Shown: positions 45,792-53,798 of the stretch, piece after piece | Numbering within the stretch: the stretch's first letter is position 1 | Layout of the letters: each line of letters starts with the position of its first letter | Assembly: GCF_024732245.1 (NCBI RefSeq) | Contig: NZ_CP093845.1 | Span: forward strand, 124,001-188,000 | Direction of reading: 5' to 3' | DNA from: Dietzia sp. B32 | GTDB lineage: Bacteria > Actinomycetota > Actinomycetes > Mycobacteriales > Mycobacteriaceae | DNA length: 64,000 bases | Program-made: the position numbers and the translations under genes | The notes under the pieces: generated by a model | Told to the model about the DNA's origin: nothing | The model's input: the letters and a program-made list of their open reading frames with translations, nothing else | Database searches by the model: none

Positions 45792-46574
45792 ATGACGCTG
45801 CATCATGTTCGACGCGGGCAGGGTAGCCCTCTACTTCTCGTGCACGGACTCGGCGCGGGGTGGCGATCGTGGGAGCCCATCATCGACGATCTGGCGGGGC
45901 GTCGCGAGGTCATCGCGGTCGACCTACCGGGTTTCGGCGAGTCCCCACCGCTGGAAGGCGAGGTGTCCATAGCGACGTTGGCCGACGCGGTCGAGCGGTT
46001 CATCGAGGAGGCGGGTCTGGAGGGGGTGTCCACGGCCGGACAGTCGATGGGTGGACGGATCGTGCTCGAGTTGGCCCGGCGCGGCGTCGGTGGTGACACC
46101 GTGGCGTTGGACCCCGGCGGATTCTGGAGTGATCGCGAGCTGGCGGTGTTCAGCGCCACCCTGCGGCCGTCGATCGCCCTGGTCAGCGCCTTGCGGGGAG
46201 CGTTGCCGCGCCTCCTGGGCAATCCGGTGGGTCGGACCGCCCTGCTGGCGCAACTCTCTGCGCGGCCATGGGCGCTGTCGGCACAAACGGTGCTGCCCGA
46301 CGTTGCCGGGCTGGCCGACGCACCGGCGACGGGCCCGGCGATGGACGCGCTCACGAAAGGCCCCCCGCAGCAGGGTGCTCCCGCGGGCACGGTCCCGGGA
46401 CGGGTCACCATCGGGTGGGGGCGTCGCGATCTCGTGACACTCCCGGCCCAGGCCCGGCGAGCCGCCCGCGCGTTCCCCGACGCGACACTGCACTGGTTCG
46501 ATCGGTGCGGCCACTTCCCCCAATGGGACGCGCCCCGGGAAGCGAGTTGGCTCATCCTGGACCGGACCAGCTGA
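45792..46574 (+). CDS. Alpha/beta-fold hydrolase
   Basis: 260 aa. The oxyanion motif HGLGAGW (18-24), nucleophile elbow GQSMGG (Ser85) and the C-terminal CGHFPQWD (His about 244) give a complete Ser-His-Asp-type triad. The cap domain lies between about 120 and 200. Small ester or lactone hydrolase of unknown substrate. The ATG at 45792 lies soon after the DUF309 promoter side, with a weak SD. Confidence 0.87.
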   Translation: MTLHHVRRGQGSPLLLVHGLGAGWRSWEPIIDDLAGRREVIAVDLPGFGESPPLEGEVSIATLADAVERFIEEAGLEGVSTAGQSMGGRIVLELARRGVGGDTVALDPGGFWSDRELAVFSATLRPSIALVSALRGALPRLLGNPVGRTALLAQLSARPWALSAQTVLPDVAGLADAPATGPAMDALTKGPPQQGAPAGTVPGRVTIGWGRRDLVTLPAQARRAARAFPDATLHWFDRCGHFPQWDAPREASWLILDRTS

Positions 46575-46605
46575 CCCGGCACATGCCGCCATCGTGGCGT
46601 AGTGA

Positions 46606-46649
46606 CCACCATGGGCGGTTGCGCCCGCACGATGCTCTGCCACCATGGG
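46606..46649. repeat. Direct repeat CCACCATGGG upstream of SRPBCC gene
   Basis: CCACCATGGG occurs at 46606-46615 and 46640-46649, 34 bp apart, in the gap before 46760. It contains the CCATGG palindrome. Possibly an operator; no partner protein is identified. Confidence 0.35.
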
Positions 46650-46759
46650 TTGATGATCCGTCACGCGCGCGACCGGGGGAGACCGCCATCAACGTGGTGG
46701 AGTAGCCCGCCGCGAGGCGAGGGCGGAGAAGCCTGGGAGACGGACAGCCGGGCCGAACG

Positions 46760-47278
46760 ATGAAACACCTCGCGTCCGCCGCTGCACTGAGTTCCGCTGC
46801 ACTGAGTTCGGTGCTGAGAATGCGCAGTACGTTCCGCCGAGGGATGTGGACGACCGAACTGCGGATGAACGTGGGCCCGGAGACGGTGTGGTCAGTCATC
46901 ACCGACGTGCAGACCTGGCCGCGATGGGGGCCCACCGTCTCGGACGCCCGGGTCGACGGTGACTCCGGCTTGACGGTCGGCGCGCGAGGGACGGTCACGA
47001 CCGTGGCGGGGCTGTCCCTGCCCTTCGAGATCACCGATTTCGTGGAACGGCGGTCATGGGCGTGGAAGGTGGCCGGGGTGCGCGCAACGCGGCACGAGGT
47101 GATCGAGGTGCCGGGTGGCTGTGTCCTCAGCTTCGGTGCTCCGGTCTGGGCGGCGGGATACCTGCCGGTGCTTGCCATCGCGCTGCCGCGCATCGAACGG
47201 ATCTCAGTCGAACGAGCTCGCCTGGAGGAGTCGGCGCGGGAGGGGGCGTGGATCGAGAAGCAGGACGGTCGCATGTGA
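46760..47278 (+). CDS. SRPBCC (polyketide cyclase/START-like) protein
   Basis: 172 aa. WTTELRMNVGPETVWSVITDVQTWPRWGPTVSDARVDG and the later WKVAGVRATRHEVIEVPGGC form a START/SRPBCC ligand-binding fold. The N-terminus carries a duplicated AALSS segment from a 15-bp direct DNA repeat (GCTGCACTGAGTTC copies at about 46782-46811). The true start may be the ATG at residue 29, just before the domain. It is the last normal-GC gene before the low-GC island. Confidence 0.72.
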   Translation: MKHLASAAALSSAALSSVLRMRSTFRRGMWTTELRMNVGPETVWSVITDVQTWPRWGPTVSDARVDGDSGLTVGARGTVTTVAGLSLPFEITDFVERRSWAWKVAGVRATRHEVIEVPGGCVLSFGAPVWAAGYLPVLAIALPRIERISVERARLEESAREGAWIEKQDGRM

Positions 47279-47418
47279 CCACCGCCTCGGCGGGGACAGG
47301 CTCGCGAGCTTCTTAATGGGAAAGTGCGTTATCCGATTCCTCGGGGATCATGAGCTGCCGAACTCGTCGTTGCGCAGTGCCCGTCGTAGCTCGCGGAGTA
47401 TCTGTCTGCGTTGTGTAG

Positions 47419-47928
47419 CTATTTGCCGTGGCCGTTGAGGCTATTGAGGATTTCTTCAGTGGCCGCGTCCGGCGGGAGGGCGACCATCATTTGATCGCCT
47501 TGGAGCTCGCCTTGCACTCGCACAGCGGAGACAATCTCATCGCCGACCTTCATCACGAGTCGAGTTTGGTCTCCAGACTGCGAAGCCTCGACCGTCATTG
47601 TGCGAGCCACGGCTGCTCCGTCGCTGTCGAATGTCACGTTGATCATGTCGGACGCTCCGGAAGGCGGTGCGCCGCTGGCGGAGTCGACGCCTGCGCGCTC
47701 GAACGCGGTGGGGACGACGAGGATGTGTTCGTCATTGATGGGGATGCACTGTGGGTCTGAACCGGGGGCGCATGTCTGGGAGATAGCTAGCTCTAACGCC
47801 CCGGAAGTCGCGCTCATCGCTTCGTCCGCGGTCGGTGGTGCAAATGTTGGTTGCTCCTCGCCCGTGCCGTCGGATGAACAGGCGGTTAGCGCCGCTAGGA
47901 GCGTGATGGCGAGGGCGAGCTTCTTCAT
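47419..47928 (-). CDS. Putative lipoprotein of the low-GC island
   Basis: 169 aa. A type II signal peptide MKKLALAITLLAALTAC ends in a lipobox (LTAC, modified Cys at about 17), followed by an acidic linker and a soluble domain of unknown family. Base composition is clearly lower in GC than in the flanking genes. It follows the recombinase operon on the same strand, 137 bp from its last stop. It may be cargo of the mobile module or an older acquisition. Function unknown. Confidence 0.72.
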   Translation of the reverse strand: MKKLALAITLLAALTACSSDGTGEEQPTFAPPTADEAMSATSGALELAISQTCAPGSDPQCIPINDEHILVVPTAFERAGVDSASGAPPSGASDMINVTFDSDGAAVARTMTVEASQSGDQTRLVMKVGDEIVSAVRVQGELQGDQMMVALPPDAATEEILNSLNGHGK

Positions 47929-48065
47929 GTGGCGATCCGAGGCAACTTTCTGCTGGTGCGGTACTACTTACGGAGGCTGGCCCCTCCTTGGGCACACCCT
48001 ACTCATGTGGAGGGTCGAGAGGTGCCGTATACGGCGTTCGCGATCGCCCTCGGTGATTTGGGCCA

Positions 48066-49175
48066 TCAGGGCTGTTGGTGCTTCAGGGTGGTGTAGTCCG
48101 ACATGGCCGTTCCGGATAGCGCTGCGTGGTGGGAGATAACGGGTCGGGTGTACCCGAGGAGATCGATAAGGCTGCGGGCGTCGACTTCTTGGCATAAGTC
48201 GCGGAAGGTAGCATTTCGGGCCCTTTGGGCGTCGATGCCGAGGAGTCTGAGTCGCTTGTACAGCGTCGCCGGATGGAGGTGCTTACCTGCGATCCGGCCG
48301 GGGAAGAGCCACGGAGTATCAGAATTGGTGGTGTTCTGGTTCCCGGGGTTACGGAGTTGCTGCCAGAACAACTCGGTGAGTGCTTCGGGAATGATTGCGG
48401 GGTAACTGCCGAGGAGGATTCGCATTCCTTCGGGGCTGGCAATGATGCGTTCTCGTCGGAGAGAGACAATTTTGTTCAGCGGCTGGGCCCAGAGCAGGAG
48501 GATGAGGCCGACCACACGAGTAGCCGGGATTACGGTGGTGTCCTCTATGCAGTTTCGGACAAGTTGGATCCGTTCTTCCTGCGTGATCATGGGCATTGAA
48601 TGGGGTGTGCGAAAAGGTACATCTAATGTTCCGTGTTGGTGCCCTTTTTGTCCACTGAGCCATCTGACGAAGTTCCGAATATGTTCGCGGGTGCTGGGCC
48701 CGCCACTGAGGTATTCGTCGACGTGGTGCTGGCGTAGCTCAGTTCCTGGCACGTGGTGGTTTTCGTTCAGCCAGAGGAGAAATTTTCCGGCCTCGGTGAT
48801 GTTCTGTTTCGCCGCCTGGGTGACGGCTACTAGGTCAGAGTCTGGGTCTGCCGCCTGATCGCGGATCCGCCTGAGGTGCTGCCAGGTTGCGTATCGCTCG
48901 ATCAGTTGGCTGGTGCCGTCGTCGGGTAATTCGGCTATTCGATTGGTAAGCCATTTTTCGAATCGTACGAGCGTCTCGTCTCCGCGGGCGGGCATCATGC
49001 GGTGGTGGATGAGCAGGGCGCGGAGATGTTCGACGGATCTAGAGCTAGGTAAGTTGTCGAAGGCCTCGTTGGTCAGTGCAAGCTCGCGGTCACCGATCGC
49101 TTCTAGGAGAGTTCTGGCTTTGGTGCCGCGGCGCATGTATATGTAGATGCTCTGGGGTCGTTCGCTGCTGGTCAA
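48066..49175 (-). CDS. Degenerate tyrosine-recombinase-like protein (second recombinase)
   Basis: 369 aa from a TTG that overlaps the stop of the zinc-ribbon gene by four bases. The catalytic-domain outline is visible: LLLWAQPLNKIVSLRRERI (box I region), TPWLFPGR, HPATLYKRLRLLGID, FRDLCQEVDARSLIDLLGY and DYTTLK. The box I Arg is replaced (PLN, about 232-234), the box II His is absent before Arg325, and LLGH is LLGY; only Arg325 and perhaps Tyr361 remain. It is probably a non-catalytic partner. Similar WLFPGR-containing proteins, often fused to an N-terminal zinc-ribbon part, occur in actinobacteria. Confidence 0.72.
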   Translation of the reverse strand: MTSSERPQSIYIYMRRGTKARTLLEAIGDRELALTNEAFDNLPSSRSVEHLRALLIHHRMMPARGDETLVRFEKWLTNRIAELPDDGTSQLIERYATWQHLRRIRDQAADPDSDLVAVTQAAKQNITEAGKFLLWLNENHHVPGTELRQHHVDEYLSGGPSTREHIRNFVRWLSGQKGHQHGTLDVPFRTPHSMPMITQEERIQLVRNCIEDTTVIPATRVVGLILLLWAQPLNKIVSLRRERIIASPEGMRILLGSYPAIIPEALTELFWQQLRNPGNQNTTNSDTPWLFPGRIAGKHLHPATLYKRLRLLGIDAQRARNATFRDLCQEVDARSLIDLLGYTRPVISHHAALSGTAMSDYTTLKHQQP

Positions 49176-49627
49176 CAGGGTGACGAGTCGTGCAGACGGA
49201 GGTCGTTGCCCGGCTTAAGGACGGATTCGAGCTCATCCTGCAGGGCGCAACGGATGCAAAGCCCAGCGCGGAATCGAGGAGCCTCCCGATGGCAGCGCGT
49301 GCAGGTCAGGGCGGTGGTAATGCCGGCGCAGCCACGGCATATAGGCTGCCGTTCAGGGGAGCGGCCGGGGAGCATGCGGTGCTCACCGCAGCTTGAGCAG
49401 GTGCCGTACGTGTGTGTGGCTTCGGTGAAGCAGGGCCCGCATATGGCGCCGTCGGGCCACCGGACGCGGATCGTCGAGACCTGGTCGTGGCAGCGGTCGC
49501 AGCGGTGCCTCCCAGTCGAGCGGGGCCGTCCGCGCTTTTTGTGGTTGGGTAGCCCGCTCACCGTCGGGGGCCTTGCGGAGCCGTTGCCGCCGGTGGCTGG
49601 CCTACCGGCGGGAGTCATTGTCCTCAT
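49172..49627 (-). CDS. Cysteine-rich zinc-ribbon protein of the recombinase operon
   Basis: 151 aa. Three cysteine clusters follow a basic N-terminus (NHKKRGRPRSTGRHR): CDRC/CGPC, CSSC/CRGC and CTRC/CIRC, each two CxxC pairs, consistent with three zinc ribbons that bind DNA. The end runs LQDELESVLKPGNDLRLHD. It overlaps the Xre gene by 26 bp and the second recombinase by 4 bp. GAGGATGAGGAC suits the ATG at 49618 slightly better than that at 49627. It may be the N-terminal half of a protein split from the downstream gene. Confidence 0.75.
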   Translation of the reverse strand: MRTMTPAGRPATGGNGSARPPTVSGLPNHKKRGRPRSTGRHRCDRCHDQVSTIRVRWPDGAICGPCFTEATHTYGTCSSCGEHRMLPGRSPERQPICRGCAGITTALTCTRCHREAPRFRAGLCIRCALQDELESVLKPGNDLRLHDSSPC

Positions 49628-49958
49628 CCTCGATTATGCGGGCGCGGACTGGTCTGAGGTGGCGCAGATCGGCGACGTCTTCACCGGACGCCACCTGGTG
49701 TTGTCGGCGGGTTCGGGCGTCGGCGGCGGTGTAGGTGATCAGGTCGTTTGGCGTGACATTGAGAGCGTCGCAGAGGGCGACAAGCACCTTGAAAGAGATG
49801 CGCTCGGGCTCTTGAGCGACGATGCGCCAGACAGCGTTGGGGGTGAGGGTGATGCCGCGTTCATGCAGCAGTTCAGCGAGTTCTTTGGCGGAGTGCACGC
49901 CGCGGCGTGCCATGATCTCGCGGACTCGCCAGGTGTAGCTGACCTCTCGTTTACTCAT
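49602..49958 (-). CDS. Xre/Cro-CI-family helix-turn-helix regulator
   Basis: 118 aa. The HTH domain spans about residues 10-75 (AKELAELLHERGITLTPNAVWRIVAQEPERISFKVLVALCDALNVTPNDLI). The tail is charged (RARIIEDEDNDSRR). Overlaps the integrase gene by four bases (ATGA), so it is made with the recombinase and probably represses the operon or acts as an excisionase-like architectural factor. Lower GC than the core genome. Confidence 0.83.
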   Translation of the reverse strand: MSKREVSYTWRVREIMARRGVHSAKELAELLHERGITLTPNAVWRIVAQEPERISFKVLVALCDALNVTPNDLITYTAADARTRRQHQVASGEDVADLRHLRPVRARIIEDEDNDSRR

Positions 49959-51067
49959 GAATTCGTCTCCGATGTGTGATGTCCGACCGCTGCATTGATG
50001 GTGCGGTTGTGTGCACGCTCTAGGGCCAGTCTTTGGTAGTCAGGGGAGGGCAGTGTGTAGATCGAGGTGGTCGCGGCATGTTCGTGTCCTAGTTGGAGCT
50101 GGACAAAGGTCACGTCGTAGCCTTCGCCGGTGACCAGATGGGTTGCGTAGGAGCGGCGAAAGGAATGCAGGTCGAGTCCAGGCGGAAGTCCGAGTTCGTC
50201 GATCAGGGAACGGAGCCGACCGAGCAGTTGCGACGGGCCGACCAGGGCGCCGGTGCTGGTGGGGAAGCAGTCGTTAATCGGGTGGCCATAGCGCGGTAGA
50301 CCTTGACGGATCCATTGGTCGATCATTTCCGCTGACCATGGCCACACGGTCAGCACCGAGCGGACCTTCTTCGCTGAGCCGCGATGCGCCTTTCCCCAGC
50401 GCACGCGGAGAACTCCGTGGTCGCCGAGGTAGGGGGCCCGGCTGTTGCGGGAGAAGTCCACCACCTGAAGATGACGGAGTTCGTTCGACCTAAGCCCCCA
50501 GCTGTAGGCGGTCTTGAACGCGATGGCATCCCGCCAAGCTGCCACGGCGCCTTTACGACCTGACTCAATAATTCGCTCGACCTCGAGGTCTGCCAGGTCG
50601 AAAACACTCTGCAGTTCGTGCTGGGTGAACGGTCGTTTGGCCGGGCGTGCCTCGGTGGGCGCGGAGTGAGTAACGCGGTTGAGTTCGGTCACTACTTGAG
50701 CAAAGACCTGCCCGAACATTCTTGCGCTGAGTTCGGACCAGTCGTAGCGCGGATCGCAGGCGTAGTCGCAGAACAACTTGATCGCGCCCTGGTAGGAGCG
50801 CACAGTGCCATGCGACAAGTTTCGAACCGCGCGGGCGTGCGAGAAATAGTCGTCTGCGTCCGCCAGGGTCCATTCCCACGGATAATGTCCCGAAAAGTCG
50901 ATCAGGCTCATGATGACCCTGCGGCGGGTATCGATTGTGGCCGTGGCGAAATCTTTCGCCTGCTGCTGTCGGGCCCACCCGTCCAGGACGCCTTCCAGGA
51001 AGACGTCCGGATCCGGAGCGCCTTGACCGAAGGTTGCGAATGTGACGTTGTCTTCGTGGTGGGTCAT
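49955..51067 (-). CDS. Tyrosine recombinase/integrase
   Basis: 370 aa. The N-terminal SAM-like core-binding domain is at about 20-125. The catalytic domain retains box I Arg (YSWGLRSNEL), the His-x-x-Arg of box II (LHSFRRSYATHL), the LGHEH His and the Tyr nucleophile (TTSIYTLPS), so it should be active. The ATG at 51067 was chosen (GAGGAC upstream); a GTG at 51151 would extend into the dyad. First gene of a four-gene operon. Product probably integrates or excises the element. Confidence 0.9.
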   Translation of the reverse strand: MTHHEDNVTFATFGQGAPDPDVFLEGVLDGWARQQQAKDFATATIDTRRRVIMSLIDFSGHYPWEWTLADADDYFSHARAVRNLSHGTVRSYQGAIKLFCDYACDPRYDWSELSARMFGQVFAQVVTELNRVTHSAPTEARPAKRPFTQHELQSVFDLADLEVERIIESGRKGAVAAWRDAIAFKTAYSWGLRSNELRHLQVVDFSRNSRAPYLGDHGVLRVRWGKAHRGSAKKVRSVLTVWPWSAEMIDQWIRQGLPRYGHPINDCFPTSTGALVGPSQLLGRLRSLIDELGLPPGLDLHSFRRSYATHLVTGEGYDVTFVQLQLGHEHAATTSIYTLPSPDYQRLALERAHNRTINAAVGHHTSETNS

Positions 51068-51465
51068 TACGACCGTCCTCGAGCCCCGGAAAGTGATTGC
51101 AAGTTTCGCACACTGATTGCGAAAGGCGCAATAGGAGGGTGAGTAACGCACGGTCAGGGGCTATCTGGCTTCGTCCCTTAGGTGGCTGGAACGTACTGCG
51201 CACGCCGCTGCGGGCCGGGACGCCGATAAGGGAAAGGTGCAGGTCACGGGGGAGGCTAAGGAAAGATTGGGGCGTTACCCGAATTCTCGTTATGTGCCGG
51301 AAGCGCAGATACGGTCGATTCGACTTTACATAATGTAGATTATCGGCACTTTGGAAGCGCTGGCCGGGAGGTGGCTCGAGCCGATTCGAACCATCCACTT
51401 CTCGCACGGGTCCGAATAGTCACTGAGGCGGCACCGTGTCGCTCGACAGAGAAAGGTGCGTCATC
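51068..51465. promoter_or_regulatory. 398-bp non-coding region upstream of the recombinase operon
   Basis: AT-rich relative to surroundings. It holds the 37-bp dyad at 51096-51132, GTAACGC (51143-51149) inverted to GCGTTAC (51272-51278), and the dyad TACATAATGTA (51327-51337). These look like recombinase and regulator sites plus promoters for the leftward operon. No protein-coding gene or RNA gene is recognised. Confidence 0.6.
51096..51132. promoter_or_regulatory. 37-bp dyad resembling a tyrosine-recombinase core site
   Basis: Arms ATTGC-N3-TTTCGCA and TGCGAAA-N3-GCAAT (15 bp each) flank the 7-bp spacer CACTGAT. All 12 paired bases in each arm match exactly. Arm length and spacer fit lox/dif/att-type crossover sites. 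It starts 29 bp upstream of the integrase ATG and could alternatively be an operator for the Xre protein. Confidence 0.65.
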
Positions 51466-51564
51466 ATGCGCGGATCGGTCGAGAACGCTTTCATGTTCAT
51501 CCACAACCCTCTCGTGGATCTCTACCAGTGGCTCCTCAGCGTCATCCCGGCGGACATGGCCTGA
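51466..51564 (+). CDS. Small ORF, 32-aa hydrophobic peptide
   Basis: Reads MRGSVENAFMFIHNPL then VDLYQWLLSVIPADMA. The ATG follows AGAAAGG at nine bases and the stop at 51564 is followed within 10 bp by a hairpin, so it may be a real small gene. The peptide is mainly hydrophobic with few charges and could be a membrane-active or porin-like peptide; no family is recognised. It lies at the edge of the low-GC island, divergent from the recombinase. Confidence 0.45.
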   Translation: MRGSVENAFMFIHNPLVDLYQWLLSVIPADMA

Positions 51565-51570
51565 CCGTCT

Positions 51571-51655
51571 CGGCGGCGCCGTGTCGCCGCGCCGCCGTGA
51601 GGCCCCGGGTCGCGGACGCTGTGAGTTCATCTCGCGAACCCGCCCGGGGTCTCAC
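51571..51655 (+). terminator. Two stacked hairpins after the small ORF
   Basis: CGGCGGCG (51571-51578) pairs with CGCCGCCG (51590-51597). A second inverted repeat, GTGAGGCCCCGGG (51597-51609) with CCCGGGGTCTCAC (51643-51655), has 12 of 13 bases paired. They could stop transcription of the small ORF and, from the other side, of the amidase gene. Confidence 0.55.
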
Positions 51656-51757
51656 GGCATCGGTCCGCCGCCGCTCCTCCGCAGCGCTGCAGGGCGCCCT
51701 TGTTTCGACACTGTGACGTTTCATCCGGGGGTTCCCCGGTGGGCGAAGTCGCTGAGC

Positions 51758-53248
51758 TCACGCGTCGTTGAGTGCCGGATTCCTGTCGGACCACGGCGAC
51801 GACTGCTCGAGTTGGCCGGCCAGTCGCAGCAGCGTCGATTCTCCCCCGAGCTGCGCGGTGAAGTGCACTCCCATGGGTACGCCTTCCGGAGTCCAGTGCA
51901 GCGGGAGCGACATCGCCGGCCGACCGGTCAGGTTGGCCAATTGCGTATACGGCACCCAGCTGAGGTTGGCATTGATGAGTGACTCCACGAAGCCCGAGTG
52001 GCGCAGCAGTGATGCAGTACGCGTCGCGAGCAACGCGGCCGCTCCGCGACGTGCCAGCGGCGGGGTGTCGAGAGCGCCGATGCGAGGCGGTAGGTCGGCC
52101 AACGTCGGCGTCATGAGCAGGTCGTAACCGTCGAAGTAGGTGGTCAGTTCGCGGACGTACTGGTCCCGCCGCATCACGGCGTCGAGGTAATCCACGCTGC
52201 TCTGCGCCCTGCCGAGTGCCGCGACGATCCGCGTATCCGTCTCGAAGTCCCGGTCGGCGCACCCCGTCCGCCGTTTGGTGTCCTCGACCGACCACGCGAG
52301 ATACGCGAACCAACTGGTGAGGAAGTCTCGTGCCAACGCGAGGCCGTCGACGGGCTGTGCATCCAGGATCTCGACGTGGTGGCCGAGGTCCTCAAGCGTT
52401 CGGGCGGCGTTCTCGACTGCAGCGAGGGCCTCCGGATGGGGTTCCGGGTTGATCGACGACGCGGTACAGACCCCGATCCGCAGCCGGCCCGGGTCCGCTC
52501 CGACCTGTGAGAGGAACGACTCGGACGGCGTGGCGGGAACGTACGGGCCGCCCGGCTCCCCGCCCATCAGGACGTCCAGCATCGCAGCGGTGTCGCGGAC
52601 CGACCGCGAGACGACACCGTTGGTGGCGGCGCCGTGCATCGCCTCCCCGCGCAATGGGCCCATCGGCACCAGTCCACGGCCGGGTTTGAGGCCCACGAGA
52701 CCGCAGCAGGCGGCTGGGATACGGATGGAGCCGCCGCCGTCGCTCGCCCCCGCGGCCGGGACGATTCCGGCCGCGACCGCGGCGGCGGACCCGCCCGAGG
52801 ATCCACCGGGGCTGCGGCTGGTGTCCCACGGGTTCCTGGCGGGGCCGAACAGCTCGGGCTCGGTGATTCCCTTGGCCCCGAACTCCGGGGTGTTGGTCTT
52901 GCCGAAGACGACCAGGCCCGCGTCCAGCCACCGCTGCACCACCGTCGCGTGTTCGACTGCCGGCACCCCGACCAGCGGGCGGGAACCCCCGCTGGTCGGC
53001 GACCCCGCATAATCCTGTCCGAGATCTTTGAGGAGGAACGGCACCCCGGCGAACGGGCCCGTCAGTTCCCCGGCCACCCGGTCACGGGCCGTTCGGTCCA
53101 TTCGGTGGACGATGGCGTTGAGTCCCGGGTTGACGCTGTCGGCGCGCTGAACTGCTGCGTCGAGGAGCTCGACGGGGGTGGCCTCGCGACGTCTCACCAG
53201 GGCGGCGAGTCCGAGGGCGTCGTGACTCCTGAACTCATCGAAGCGCAT
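51758..53248 (-). CDS. Amidase signature family hydrolase
   Basis: 496 aa. The Ser-cisSer-Lys triad is present: Lys74 (FLLKDLG), the GGSSGGSAAAVAAG signature (Ser150/151) and the nucleophile region SDGGGSIRIPA (Ser174). The rest of the AS fold is complete to the C-terminus, including PMGVHFTAQ. It hydrolyses amide or nitrile-derived substrates of unknown identity. It is the first normal gene after the mobile region. SD is unclear upstream of the ATG at 53248. Confidence 0.9.
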   Translation of the reverse strand: MRFDEFRSHDALGLAALVRRREATPVELLDAAVQRADSVNPGLNAIVHRMDRTARDRVAGELTGPFAGVPFLLKDLGQDYAGSPTSGGSRPLVGVPAVEHATVVQRWLDAGLVVFGKTNTPEFGAKGITEPELFGPARNPWDTSRSPGGSSGGSAAAVAAGIVPAAGASDGGGSIRIPAACCGLVGLKPGRGLVPMGPLRGEAMHGAATNGVVSRSVRDTAAMLDVLMGGEPGGPYVPATPSESFLSQVGADPGRLRIGVCTASSINPEPHPEALAAVENAARTLEDLGHHVEILDAQPVDGLALARDFLTSWFAYLAWSVEDTKRRTGCADRDFETDTRIVAALGRAQSSVDYLDAVMRRDQYVRELTTYFDGYDLLMTPTLADLPPRIGALDTPPLARRGAAALLATRTASLLRHSGFVESLINANLSWVPYTQLANLTGRPAMSLPLHWTPEGVPMGVHFTAQLGGESTLLRLAGQLEQSSPWSDRNPALNDA

Positions 53249-53311
53249 GGGGTCGGAGTCTACGCAGCGCGATCGCTGACCCGGTCCGGTTCGGGATCGC
53301 CGTGGTCCGGG

Positions 53312-53671
53312 TCAGTAACTGAACGTGGTCGCCCCCTCCCCGATCCACTCCCACATCGGCACGGTCCCGCCTTTGGTCGCCCCGTCGATGAGGGGGCTGT
53401 CGGTCAGCTGCTTGGCATCCACGCAGATCGGGCACACCAGATAGGTGCCACCCGCGGCCACGTACCGGGCCATGAGGCTCTCGATCGACGGACAACCCTG
53501 GCAGGCGGTTCCGGTCGCGACCCCCCGCACCGCGAGCCGAACGGCCTCCTTGGTGAGGAACATGAGTGTCGGCCGGCCCGATTCGGCGGCCCCGACCGCG
53601 ACCAGAAAGGCGACGGTCACCTTCTCCGCGTCCTCGAGCCCGGTCGTCAGCGATACGACTGCTCTGTTCAT
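53312..53671 (-). CDS. DsrE/DsrF-like family protein
   Basis: 119 aa. The small sulfurtransferase-like fold is suggested by AVVSLTTGLEDAEKVTVAFLVAVGAAESGRPTLMFLTKEAV and the later TACQGCPSIESLMARY and LVCPICVDAK segments. CxxC pairs (CQGC, CPIC) could carry sulfur or sense redox. Complete. It is divergent from the HxlR-type regulator 128 bp away, which probably controls it. Function unknown. Confidence 0.75.
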   Translation of the reverse strand: MNRAVVSLTTGLEDAEKVTVAFLVAVGAAESGRPTLMFLTKEAVRLAVRGVATGTACQGCPSIESLMARYVAAGGTYLVCPICVDAKQLTDSPLIDGATKGGTVPMWEWIGEGATTFSY

Positions 53672-53798
53672 CTCCCCTGCTCCTTCCGTCCACGCACCGG
53701 ATGCGCGATGAGACCCTGCAAGGGGACCACCGCGGGAGCGGCGCGCACACTTCGCGATGTGTAGTGACGCCGGGCCTCAGCGGGTCTACCGTGGACGG

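Noticed and set aside
46575-46759. Possible riboswitch or structured leader before the SRPBCC gene
   Set aside because: I could not fit it to any known class; only short hairpins and a direct repeat are visible.
47315-47335. GGGAAAG-type direct similarity between the left edge and about 51229-51239
   Set aside because: Only about 10 loosely matching bases with indels; too weak to call attL/attR. GTGCGTTA inverted at 51143-51150 is also within chance.
51371-51400. GATTCGAACC, like the complement of a tRNA T-loop, near the small ORF
   Set aside because: Flanking bases do not form a T-stem (G52-G62 clash) and no acceptor stem or anticodon arm is present; not a tRNA or a clear tRNA attachment site.
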